Shown: positions 47,522-60,000 of the stretch, one piece after another | Numbering within the stretch: position 1 is the first letter of the stretch | Layout of the letters: every line of letters starts with the position of its first letter | DNA from: Adiantum capillus-veneris | Lineage: Eukaryota > Streptophyta > Polypodiopsida > Polypodiales > Pteridaceae | Length of the DNA stretch: 60,000 nucleotides | Assembly (NCBI GenBank): GCA_014529385.2 | Contig: CM043958.1 | Coordinates: 148,713,293-148,773,292, forward strand | Reading direction: 5' to 3' | Made by a program: the position numbers and the translations under genes | The notes under the pieces: model-generated | Seen by the model: only the letters and a program-made list of their open reading frames with translations | The model's database searches: none | Told to the model about the DNA's origin: nothing

Positions 47522-48762
47522 ATGGCTGACAATAGTAAAGAGAGTGAAACTGATGTTGATAAATTTGATTTTTCTAATGAGCAGGCTACTAATGATGCCC
47601 CGATGCTTGTTAACTATCTTGTTTCTAGGCTTCAACAAGCCATGGGCAATCCATCCCTCCAAAGTGAAGTGAAATGACAGCTTCGTGCTCATGGGATTCT
47701 CCAAGCTCCCCACCATGACGAGAGAGCACCTACGAAGCCTCCTTGCGAGACTTTCAAAAGAGGCCTCTCTCCGATTTGGGAAGAATAAGAGGATCCATAC
47801 AAAGGGCTCAAAATTTTACTCCTTGATGACACATCTCCTTCTCAAAAGAGAAATCAAGAGCCTCCACCGAAGGAACGAGAAATAAGTGAGTCTCCCGCCA
47901 CCTCGACGGAGATGGCTCCATGAAGACGGCGGGCTAAACGGTCTCCATCACCTCCAAAACGGAGAAAACCATCACACACTTCTCCACACCATAGTTCAAA
48001 GAGGGATGATAAAAATCAAGAGAAGAAAAAGGCGAGAAAGATGACACCCTCTTCTCCATCTTCTTCATCCTCTTCCTCTTATGAAAGTGATGGTGAAGAC
48101 CGAGAAGATCAAGGCAAGAAAAAGGCGAGAAAGAGGTCACCCTCTTCTCCACCCCTAGGGGATTCACTCTATATACAAAACGGGACGCCACTTGCAAGTG
48201 GACAACTTTGATAAAACCCCTATATATGACTCATATTAGGGAATATGACCCCCCTTCTATGCTTATACGGCAATAAATGAAGAAAACTATCATACCCCTA
48301 TCTTACATATAAAATTTAGGTCTCACATGATCTATCTAAGTAAAACTAGTCAAAGAGTGTGCGGCATAGTGACTGACAACATATGAAGGAACCACTTCTG
48401 TTTTTGATAACTAGATGTATCCTCAATGTGTTTTATTTTGACTTTCAAACTATGTGCCCCATCAGCCTGCATTGTGGCTAGTCGTTCAATTTTGAACCAT
48501 CTAAATTACTCAAAAAACATGGTTATAAAGTTGTGTTAGGTTCTTCTTGTAAATTTGCATCTATACAAACCCTTTATAACTTTCATCCCTCAACAAATAA
48601 ACTATAATCACAAAACAAGCAATTGATATAAAGAAGTGTTAGTTCTTGCATGTATCTTTGTAGCTATTGACTCACAAGTTCAAGGGAAGACTCTTTTGGG
48701 AAGCCATGATTTTGAAACACAAAAACTTTCTCTCATTTTTCCCTTTTCTCACTTCTCCCCCC

Positions 48763-48797
<35 letters not shown>

Positions 48798-50494
48798 ACA
48801 ACAAATATATAACCCCCCTCCCTTATATTTAAGCTTGGGAGTTAAATTATTGGGGTTCTAGCCCTAACTTATAAGCTTATGTGACTTGTAAAAAACCCCC
48901 CCTCCCCTGCACTTATGTGGTGCGGTAAGTCTTCCATGATGAATCCCCCGAGTCTCCACCTTCCTCAAATTCTTCATCTTCTGAAGAAAGTGATGGTGCA
49001 ACTTTTGAACCATCAAAAAGAAGAGGCCATAGGAAATCCTATGCCGCATGGAAGAGGTCGTCCAAGCTCAAGAAGTTCAAAGAGGGAGGGAAGAGCATCT
49101 CTTTCCTCACCTATGATGGCATCTTTGGTGCTACGGACAAAGTCTTCGCCTTTATCCAACAATTCGATGCGACGTTTGGAGATGAGGGCTTCACGGAGTC
49201 CTCTAAGCTACGCCATGTATCTATGCACTTTCAAAAGTCCGCCAGGCAATTGTGGTCTAGCCTACGAGCCAACACTGAAGCTCCATGAACATGGAAAGCT
49301 TTAAGAGCTTCCATTATGTAGCAGTTTGTGGCCACTGATGCCAAAGACAAAGTACTCACCAAATGGCGAAGCTTGAAGCTCTCTCCCTACAAATCCATTC
49401 ACAAATATGTAGACAAGTTTTGGGACTTACGGCTCAAAGCCATTGTCTTCAAGAAGTTAGATTTTAGAGAGAAAAAGCAACAATTTTGTGCGGGCTTAAC
49501 TGAAGAAATGGCGGAGTATGTCAACTCCCAAAGGCCACGCACCATATCGACAGTTATACACAATACTATGGTGGCTTCTCGAATCAATTTCAAAACGGGG
49601 GCTAAAAGAAATTCTAAGTCCACAAAAAAAAAGGGTTCCAATGAGCCTAAGGGGAAGGAGAATGTCCAAAAGTCTCCTAAGGACAACTCTAACAAAGCTA
49701 AAGAGAAGGGAGTTTACAAAGGCAAAAATAAACTCTTTCTTGAAGAGCTTGAGCGTTATCGCAAGGATAACCTTTGTTTCAAGTGCGGCGAGCAAGGGCA
49801 TGTGTACCACTCTTGTCACCAAATGAACACCTGCCGTGAAACTCCTAGAGCTACCTTGGTCAAAATCCAAGAGGAGGAAATTCACCACAAAGGATCTCCT
49901 CTATGCCACGCTTGGGGAAAGGTAAGAGAACATGATGCTTTTATTCTCTTTGACCCTGGTTCTACTCACAATTTTATATCCATAGAGTTGGCCACCGAGC
50001 TAGGCATACAAGCCTACGAGATGGGAGATGTCGTACCCGCAGACGGCGCTTTCAAGTGGCAAGAAGCTTCAGTCACTCCCTTAATCGGGAAATTGAGGCT
50101 CCATGTCCAAAGTTATGTGGACAAAGAGGACTTCTTTATCTCTCCTCTCAAGCATGATGATGTAATCCTAGGGGCACTATGGTTTGATCGCATGGCTGCC
50201 AATGTTAAATTCCCTGACAGGAGAATCTCCTTTAAGTTCAGGGAAAAAGATATGTACATAGATGCTAAGGAAATGGGTAACACCATACCCGTTGTGCATA
50301 CACAAGCTTTCAACAAGTCAATAAAGAGATCTATTTCCGTGTACATGATTTTTGTTAAAGATTCTCAAAATGAACCTAATGTTTTAGCGAAAGAAAATAT
50401 ACACAATCAAAAGGAATTAGAGTTATCAAATTTTCTCAAGGGGTTTCAAGATGTCTTTATTGACGACGTCCCTTGTGAGATACCTCCTAAATGA
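47522..50494 (+). pseudogene. R3 gag and protease
   Basis: The ATG at 47,522 starts MADNSKESETDVDKFDFSNE but stops at 47,675. Basic Ser/Arg-rich frames follow to about 48,150. A noncoding insert then runs to about 48,945. Gag resumes with VLTKWRSLKLSPYKSIHKYV, FCAGLTEEMAEY and the knuckle CFKCGEQGHVYHSC. The protease follows in the same frame with FDPGSTHNFIS, in which Pro replaces the Ser/Thr of the catalytic DSG. KHDDVILGALWFDRMAA is the later LGxxWL-type block. It ends in a TGA at 50,492-50,494, before RT. Confidence 0.8.
48160..48945. repeat. Noncoding insert in R3 gag with 34-base poly-C tract
   Basis: Gag-like coding stops near AAGAGGTCACCCTCTTCTCC and resumes at GATGAATCCCCCGAGTCTCC. 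The left edge has GGGGATTCA and the right edge its inverse TGAATCCCC. Poly-C runs at 48,764-48,797. It could be a small inverted-repeat element; no target duplication is evident. Confidence 0.4.
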
Positions 50495-52051
50495 GGTAAT
50501 GATGACCAAGCCATTGAACTTCTTCCAGGAAGTTCACCGCCTAACAAACCTCCTTATAGAGTTTCTCAAGCTCAACAAGAGGAGATTATGCGGCAAGTGC
50601 ATGAGTTAGTTGAGAAGGGCATGGTTAGGCCTAACTCATCTCCATTTTGCTCACCTATGCTATTAGTGCAAAAGAAAGCCGGCACATATCGTATGTGTGT
50701 CGACTATAGAGCACTAAACAGGATCACTATCAAGAATAGGTTTCCCGTTCCACGGGTAGAAGACCTATTTGATAAGCTACAAGGATCGACCTACTCAGTA
50801 GAATTGACCTAAAAAGTGTCTATCATCAAATAAGGATAGTTGATCAAGACATGGTAAAGACCACATTTCGCACTACGTTTGGTCTTTACAAATACATTGT
50901 CCTGCCTTTTGGCTTGACCAATGCACCAGCCACATTCAACCGCTTGATGGAGAAGCTATTCAGGCCTCACTGGACCTTTATTGAAGTGCTCTTTGATGGT
51001 ATCATCATCTACTCTAATTCATTAGACGAACACAAGCAACACCTCCAGGTAATATTTCAAGTTTTAAGAGAGAATAAACTTTATGTAAATCAAAAGAAAA
51101 GTGAATTTTTCTTGCAAGAGATTCAATATTTAGGTCACATTATCTCTCAAGATGGCATTCAAATGAATTTATCAAAGCTAGAGGTAATAAAAGGATGGCC
51201 TAAACCAAGGAATCTTCATGAACTAAGAAGCTTTATAGGTATGTGTGCATACTATAGATGCTTCATAGAAAAGTTCTCACTAATAGAAGGACCATTACAT
51301 GACCTAACAAAGAGAAACGTTAGGTATACATGGTCTGCCAAGGAGAACAATTCTTTCAAAAAGCTTAAAGAAAAGCTTTATCTCTCAACCTGTGCTTATA
51401 CTACCGGATCTCTCAAAGCCATTTGAGGTCCAATGTGATGCTTCTGGTGATTGCCTTGGAGTTGTTTTTCTCCAAGAAGGGCACGCCATAGGCTATGAAA
51501 GTCGAAGGCTCGACCATGTTGAGGAAGCTCTAGGCATATATGAAAAGGAACTCCTCGCAGTTCTACATGCCTTAGACTCATGGAAGCACTATTTATTGGG
51601 GACTCCTTTCATTATGCAAACGGACCACCAAAATCTTAAGTACTTCATGATGCAGACCAAGCTCTCCGACAAACAAAAGAGGTGGGCAAATTTCCTTTCA
51701 CAATTTCATTTTCATATTGCTTACATTACTGGAAAGCATAATCAAGTAGCCAATGCACTCTCAAGACGGTCGAGAGTGAATGCGGTTTCCATAGCAACTC
51801 ACAATGATCTATCTTCTATGATAGATGAGTATGCTATTGATCCAGATTTTAGAGATGTGATTTCAACCCTTGCACTAGGGAAGAAAGAGGAACCATTTAC
51901 TTTACAAGGTGGTTATCTTCTCTATGGCAATAGACTATGCGTTACTAACTCACTCTGTGAGAAAGTAATGTATGAATCTAATGCTCCTCCTTATGCGGGG
52001 CATAGAGGGATCCAGTCTACCCTAAAGGGGATTGAAACATATTTGTATTAG
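50495..52051 (+). pseudogene. R3 reverse transcriptase and RNase H
   Basis: RT blocks: MVRPNSSPFCSPMLLVQKKA, MCVDYRALN, VLPFGLTNAPATFNRLM, then LFDGIIIYS where the catalytic pair should read DD (the second Asp is Gly), LGHIISQDGI and LRSFIGMCAYYRCFI. RNase H: VQCDASGDCLGVVFLQ, YEKELLAVLHALDSWKHYLL, TDHQNLKYF and GKHNQVANALSRR. A TAA at 50,811 and a frame change at about 51,390 break it. It continues into the integrase zinc-finger start YAGHRGIQSTL. Confidence 0.85.
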
Positions 52052-52950
52052 CCTACCATGAAAGCAAACTTACAAGAGTATGTTTCTAAATGTGTGGTAT
52101 GCGAAAAGACAAAGTTTGATAGAGGGAAGCAACCTCGATTGCTTCAACCTTTGCCAATCCCTAATTCACCATAGGAGAGCATATCCATGGATTTTATCTT
52201 TGGATTGCCTAAGTCTATCCATGGGAATATGGGAATATGGATGATAATAGACAGGTTCACTAAACAAGCTCATTTTATACCTGTCAAAAAGACTATCAAA
52301 GCCCATCAAATGGCAACCCTCTTCATTTCACAAATCTATAGTATAGGATAGCATGACCAGTAATTTCTGGAAGGATCTCTTTGAGAATTTAGGAACAAGG
52401 CTAAATTTCTCTTTGGCCTATCACCCGCAAACGGATGGCCAAAGTGAAATAGCTAACCTAAAAATTCTCGATCTACTAAAGGCCTATGTAACGGAAGTAG
52501 ATCAAAGATCCCAATGAGAAAAGTACTTACCCTTAGTGGAGTATGCCTACAATACCACTGTACATACTTCCACGGGAAAAGCACCTTTTGAGGTAATCGA
52601 GGGAAGATCAGAAAGTCCCCTGCTACTTAAGGTACACGGGAAGATCTTCGCTACTACAGATGAGTGTAGTTGAGACCTACAAGAATCTTTCCAAAAGATT
52701 AAGGATGCTATCTCTATCTCACAACAAAGGCAAAAGGCAGCTCTGCTGACAGGCACAGAAGAGCCCAAGCCTTTAAAGAAAAATATTGGGTCTTACTCAA
52801 ATTTCCCAAGGCTGGATTCAGGCATACGACGGGAAAGAATCCTACGGGACACCAAAAGTACTATGCTAAGTTAGCAAAAAGGTACTATTGTCCCTTCCAG
52901 ATTCTTAGGCCAATCAATGAGATGGCCTATCAACTCAAGTTTCCCAACAA
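52000..52950 (+). pseudogene. R3 integrase with deletion in the catalytic core
   Basis: AGHRGIQSTL to CVVCEKTKF forms the HHCC finger and [14 protein letters not shown] holds the first catalytic Asp. At about 52,340 the text jumps from FISQIY to the NFWKDLFENLGTRL block, so the VSDRD segment with the second Asp is lost. HPQTDGQSE keeps the Glu region. YNTTVHTSTGKAPFEV follows. Stops lie at 52,049, 52,172 and 52,515. Confidence 0.8.
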
Positions 52951-53229
52951 TTGGCTCATACACAATGCTTTCCATGTGAGCCTATTACAGCCTTACAAAG
53001 GAGAGCCACCTCAAGAATCGACCCATCGGAGATCAAGGACCAAGAAAAGGTGTTGCAGCCCGAGTTCATTCTCCAACATGAAGACAAGGTACTAAGAGGC
53101 GGTAAGACTATCCGACGATATCTTATTAAGTTTAAGAATTATCCTTTTGAAGATGCTAGATGGATGCAAGCCATACAATTAAAGGATAACCTAAACCTTG
53201 TCAATGTTTACAATGCTTCCCTAGAGTAA
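52951..53229 (+). pseudogene. R3 integrase C-terminus with chromodomain-like segment
   Basis: QPEFILQHEDKVLRGGKTI then RRYLIKFKNYPFEDARWMQA follows the chromodomain pattern of a strand-rich sheet ending in YLIKWxxxxxxxxxWE, with Arg-Trp-Met at the end. The preceding part is out of frame with integrase. Such domains steer chromovirus integration to particular chromatin. Confidence 0.65.
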
Positions 53230-53571
53230 GCAAATGTACAAATGTTAAAAAATGAACAAAGTTTTTGTCTTATAAGACACTCTTTTTCTTTATTGTGCAC
53301 AAAAATGAAGTAGTATACATGCCTAGATCAAGTTTGCGGAGATGACATCTCCCAAACACCAAGTAGAGCTTGTCAATTGTTGGATAAAGGCCAAGTGGAC
53401 ATGCTTGCGGCAGCTTAGGCTCTCAAGCGCCAAATGGACTAGTCATCCATTATGGAACGATGTCGTAGGGTAACATAGAGATCCTCTACCCGCTAGAAAA
53501 AGGACTAATGAATATGCTTTATCTTCTCTACCCCATAGTCGAGGACGACTATCATTTCAAGAGAGAGTTAA

Positions 53572-55214
<1,643 letters not shown>

Positions 55215-57803
55215 AGTGCTCTCTTAAAGCAGCTAGAAATTCAGGTCAAAACTGTGTCTACTGAAAAATCTCCAGCAGAGCAGCGGCTAGACAGACCAGC
55301 CTCCAGCGAAGACTACTGCTGGGACTAGCCAATAAACTGAGCAAAGTTCAGCAACTACTAGTGCTGGAAAAGACCAGCCTGAAAAGATTAGTCCCCAGCA
55401 GTTGACATCCCCCATAAATAAGGGAAAAGGTTTGATACCTGCTAGCCCACATGATAATTCTACTATCCCTTTCAGTGACATGGATTTGGCCTTAACCAAG
55501 AAGGATAGATTACAACAGCTGCAAACTAATCCTCTCAAAGGACGATTAATCTTGCACAAACCTGATTATACTACACTACTATATATGGCTCATGTTACAG
55601 TTTATGAGCCAGTTGCCTCTGACCCAGCAACGGTCAATGATGGTTGCTCAATGCTAATCCAGTCATCCTGGAATACGAGTGTCCATGCCTTGGGACAAAT
55701 GATGGATGCCTCAGCGTCCACTGATGAAGTGACCAAGTTACAACTTGAACCGAGGAACAATGAGAAGCAAGTTGAGAAGTTAAAAGAAGATATGGGGGCA
55801 CAATCCTTGAGGCATATTGTTCTTGAAAATCATTCAGCTAGGACAATTCAGATGCTGGAGAGTAAGCTGACAAAGATTGAGTTTGAGATGAGGCAGTTGA
55901 GAGAAGAAAGAGGTTGAGAGAGTTCCTGAAAGATTTGAAACTATGCTAAGGATGAAGAGAGATGAATTCAACTCATTACTAACCAACCACACTGCATTAA
56001 AATCCTCTTTAATTGAAAGTTACATATATAATAATTTGACTAATATTTTGAATCTAGACAGCAACGCAGTCTTCAATATGGATAATCTGAGGGCGTTCAT
56101 GGAAACCATGCAAAGTGATTTGTAGGATAAACTTTCTAAGTATAACAGTAGCTTTGGCAAATCAAGCCTTTATGGACTATATTGAGAAGCAGAATGACCT
56201 TGATGAGGATTCTAAGAAAGCAGAAGAGAAGGATGAAGAGGAGGAGGATGAACTAGCAGATATGCACAATGATGACGATGACTCTCCTCCATCTCCACCT
56301 CCAGGATCTGGTGCTGGTGGATCATCTGGGGGCAGTCAGCCACCACGGACCAGCCGGACCAGGATAAGAATCAGCAGTGAGAAGATTAAGGGACTAAAAA
56401 CGAGCAATTAGGCAACACTGAAGACTCCACAGTACACCAGTCACAACACTGTGCATATGAGAAAGGGAAAGCGAAAGTTGTGAAGGAAACTCTGGAAGGT
56501 GATGAGCAATATTCACTATAGTTCATCACACTGAACAAAAAGCTAAGACATCAGCAAGCTCCAATAACCAGGATGTATTTGGAGGATGATATTCTTCTTT
56601 CTGATTTGGAACGTTTTAGAAGTTATATGTTGGCGCTAGAGAAATGGTCTAGCATTGGAAATCAGCTACCTTCCATGATCAGAAAAACTTATAGCGGCAG
56701 TCTACTACAAATTTTCATTCCTTAGCCATTGAATTAGAGCTCCTGCTTGGGAATAGGCCCACATACAAGTGTATGAAAGAGGTCAAAAATCAATTGAAAG
56801 AAGTCCTACTGCAAATGCAAATTTCGAGAGGAGTTCTGGACCAGAGGGTACAAGCTATGATTGAAGATCAAGCTTCCAGTAGCAGTAAGGGACCACAAAC
56901 TCAAATGACAGTAGGGGCACAGGCGACGACTCTCCAAATATTGTTACAGCTGGTTAGAGTCACCAAGAAGATGATGCAGCAAGAGAAACAGACTATTCTA
57001 AAATTTTTAGAATTTGTATGTGATTCCCCAGTTCTCATGTATGCCTTGCCTACTAGGGAAACTGAGCTGCATAGGTTTTCCCAGCCTTGTATCCTCAACA
57101 TCTGGAACCAGTGGACCGGCTGACATACTATAACATCACTGGTGATCTTCAAGATTGGTATGAGCGGGTCACTGTAGAATGGAAAACCTGGCAAACGCTG
57201 ATCAATGATGCTCTTCAATTAAATGATGTCTCAGAGCTATAAGAAGAAATGCTACCGATAAAGCTCTATATGGGACAATGGAAAATCCAGCTCAAAGGTC
57301 TTACCAAGATCACAAATTAGCTGCTTCAACTCATTGTGGAGTCCTCTAAAATTCCTGAAAAGGATATTACAGCTAAACCATGTTTGGGGCCACAGTATAG
57401 AGAAATGGCTGAGATACTCTTTGAAGCTAGGATTAAAACAAACCAGCCTCTCCCAGAAGGATGGATCCACACAGCTTCGCATTGTCATAAATTGGCCCGA
57501 TGCTGTGTGACAAAGGGTAGACGTACTCTATATGATCCTGACACCATGAAATATAATCCTCTCACACTTTATGAATTGGAAATGTCCACAACAAGGCCGG
57601 ATCAACTTGAGCAAGAGGCCATTTATCGACTTATCCAGAAGGACAATGATGGCACTGGAACTTCTCAGACACCAACACAGAAGAAGGGCATGAGGAAGCG
57701 GGTTCAGTGGAAGGATATTGGGAAGTTCCATCTCAGAATCAGACGGTGGATTTTTCTAGCCAATCTCAGAATCAAAGGATGGATTTTCTCAATAAGGCGA
57801 TGA
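55215..57803 (+). pseudogene. R1 extra ORFs downstream of integrase, second part
   Basis: Reading continues with ALLKQLEIQVKTVSTEKS. It then includes a segment from 55,402 with a heptad-like stretch (KQVEKLKEDM, MLESKLTKIEFEMRQLREE), an acidic run (KAEEKDEEEEDELADMHNDDDD) and a Pro/Gly/Ser linker to 56,411. A second stretch at 56,773-57,803 has MKEVKNQLKEVLLQMQ, LQDWYERVTVEWKTWQTLIN and PLPEGWIHTASHCHKLARCC. I do not recognise a named domain. The position between integrase and the 3' LTR matches the accessory ORFs of Tat/Ogre elements. Several stops and shifts are present. Confidence 0.5.
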
Positions 57804-58029
57804 AATTTCTTTGGCTAGGCACCCTTGGAATTACAATTATAGGGGTGTCAAGCACTCAACAAGCTGGAAATATGGTATAAAGCTAGCACTACTAAAAGAG
57901 CTAGCAACTCCAAAGGAGTACTATCATGAGGAACATCAGCAACTCAACAAACGGGCAAGGGGGTTCCTCAACACCACATAAGTTCAGAAATTTTGAAGTT
58001 ATACCAAAATTCAAGAAAGGAGGGAAGTA
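57804..58029 (+). other. R1 pre-LTR region with polypurine tract
   Basis: No coding is seen. The polypurine tract AAAGGAGGGAAG ends at 58,027, two bases before the TGTAGAAGG start of the 3' LTR. Confidence 0.7.
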
Positions 58030-58473
58030 TGTAGAAGGCGAAGACGGCTCCAGCAGGTATAGTGGATTGGTCACACAACAATAATTACCATGGCAGTTGC
58101 TACAGTAAATTCTAGAGGCTATAAACAGGACCCATTACTTTGTAATCGGGTTGCTTGTCTTTTGACTTCTTACTCCTTAGTTCTCTTGGTTTAGCTTCCT
58201 AAGCAGTTCCTGAGCTACAATCTCTTTGCATGTAACTCCACTTTGTAATCATGACTACTGTAGTCAATTGAGCTTCAGTCTGATATACCTTGTACTGGTT
58301 ATTCATTACGTATGAATCTGAATCTGAAACTATAAACACTTTTCTAGTCATCCAATCTATTTCTCATACCAGTATACTATTTCAGTTCAGTTAACTATTT
58401 TAGTCCAGTTTTCACCTTCTATCCCAGTTTCTATGACTGAATTGACGACTTACCAGTAGCTGTAAATCTAACA
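58030..58473 (+). repeat. R1 3' LTR (444 bp)
   Basis: It starts TGTAGAAGGCGAAGACGG and ends AATCTAACA. A TATA-like TATAAACAG is at 58,120. It is followed not by unrelated DNA but by TTGAAATTAGCT, which resembles the CTGGAATCAGCT after the 5' LTR, and then by a pure (CT) tract. Confidence 0.85.
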
Positions 58474-58481
58474 TTGAAATT

Positions 58482-58584
<103 letters not shown>

Positions 58585-58599
58585 CTGATGATGAGTAGT

Positions 58600-58690
58600 G
58601 CATTACGAGCTTAGTGGTAGAGGATCCACTACAAGAGCTCTTGGTGGTGATTCGGGTGCTCATGAATAGCACCTGGAAGAAACTTGCCCT
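58600..58690 (+). repeat. tRNA-like segment, possible SINE head
   Basis: GAGCTTAGTGGTAGAGGATCC resembles a tRNA A box, and GGTGATTCGGGTGCTC, about 45 bases on, resembles a weak B box. It does not fold into a full tRNA by eye, so it is more likely a SINE remnant than a tRNA gene. Confidence 0.25.
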
Positions 58691-59468
<778 letters not shown>

Positions 59469-59763
59469 TCAGTGGTAAGAGTGAGCGAGACCCGCCGGTA
59501 GGCGGGTCGTGCAAGCTAGTATCATTATAATCCAAAAGGGTTGGTCCACATCGAGTTTTGCATAATTTTGTTGTTGAAAAATAGGCCTTGGGACCTTCCC
59601 CTTACCACAAAAAGAATCAGGCTTTTCCCTAAAGAACTCATCTTGATCCTCCCCTCTCTCCCCAACCAAGAACCAAGAACTTGAAGCCTTCTGTTGGGAA
59701 GGAAGGAGCTCACCCATTGTGGAAACCCCCGATCTATCTCCTCCCTATATGTCACCCACCCTT

Positions 59764-59990
59764 AATAGACCATGGAAAGTTGACCTGGACAAAAAACAAT
59801 GGAATTTCAAATTTTCTAACTTGTGGGCCTTGTTTATCGAGCCTAAGAAGTCACTTCTTATGTGGCTCATTCTCCATAGAGCAGTTTGGATTGGGAATAA
59901 AATCAAGCAGGCTAAACTTGGCACTAGAATATGATGTCGTTCTTCGAGATAATGAAGACTGTCGTAATCGTTTGGACCAGAGAGGCATGA
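59764..59990 (+). pseudogene. Possible LINE zinc-binding RT C-terminal fragment
   Basis: NFKFSNLWALFIEPKKSLLM then WLILHRAVWIGNKIKQAKLG follows the pattern of the zinc-binding domain that ends plant LINE reverse transcriptases (W-lw-P-K-F-W-l-t..L). The Cys residues expected next would be at about 59,930, but the frame stops there. The remainder lies beyond the window, so this is tentative. Confidence 0.35.
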
Positions 59991-60000
59991 GAGAAGAAAA

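Noticed and set aside
49399-49888. Minus-strand ORFs of 98-130 codons opposite R3 gag
   Set aside because: They are shadows of the plus-strand gag frame with its zinc knuckle and gag blocks.
58600-58690. Functional tRNA gene
   Set aside because: The A-box resemblance is fair, but no complete cloverleaf or acceptor pairing is seen.

Overview
This window is nuclear DNA from a land plant. It holds one intact, intron-bearing AUX1/LAX auxin-carrier gene, plant-type GT-AG introns, and plant LTR retrotransposons primed by initiator-Met tRNA. The mass of nested Ty3-type elements and very long (GA)n, (CT)n and (CA)n tracts fits a large, repeat-rich genome. A fern or other seed-free plant is my guess, but the sequence alone does not settle the species.

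Layout. (1) 25-5368, minus strand: a 13-exon gene that I reconstructed splice site by splice site. Its protein has an AT-hook-like basic N-terminus, a ParB-like domain and a C-terminal beta-class DNA amino-methyltransferase domain. ParB plus N4/N6-adenine/cytosine methylase is an architecture known from prophages and bacteria, and I do not recognise it as a named plant family. Two in-frame stops (one avoidable by a 69-nt intron) question whether this copy works. (2) 8214-11398, plus strand, divergent from it: a Mutator-like (MULE) transposase with a C-terminal SWIM zinc finger, damaged by one stop and one frameshift. The two genes share a 2.8-kb spacer built of short duplications and GTTAAC-centred palindromes. 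They may belong to one large transposon whose left end lies outside the window. (3) 12.9-14.3 kb: a 5'-LTR-plus-gag fragment (minus) of family R1. (4) 14.34-18.99 kb: a Helitron helicase pseudogene split by a solo LTR with perfect GTTGG target duplications and by a 1.3-kb TTAA-flanked inverted-repeat element. (5) 20.1-23.5 kb, minus: the AUX1/LAX gene, 8 exons, 474 residues. Its upstream side carries repeated TG-then-GA compound microsatellites. (6) 25.8-26.6 kb: an intronless, broken copy of an Aha1-type Hsp90 co-chaperone gene.

(7) 26.98-58.47 kb: one old Ty3-type retrotransposon (R1, about 11 kb once its insertions are subtracted). R1 has gag, zinc knuckles, a protease remnant, RT, RNase H, integrase and extra ORFs downstream of integrase. 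Two elements interrupt it. R2 (27,888-38,653, minus) is a gag-only LTR element in a tandem LTR-gag-LTR-gag-LTR arrangement. R3 (45,525-55,214, plus) is a chromodomain-bearing Ty3-type element with 1.6-kb LTRs. The reading frames of R1 resume across both insertions, which fixes their ends. (8) 58.5-60 kb: microsatellites, tRNA-like SINE fragments and a possible LINE zinc-binding tail.

Only the AUX1/LAX gene looks fully functional. The ParB-methyltransferase gene, with the transposase beside it, is the most interesting content.
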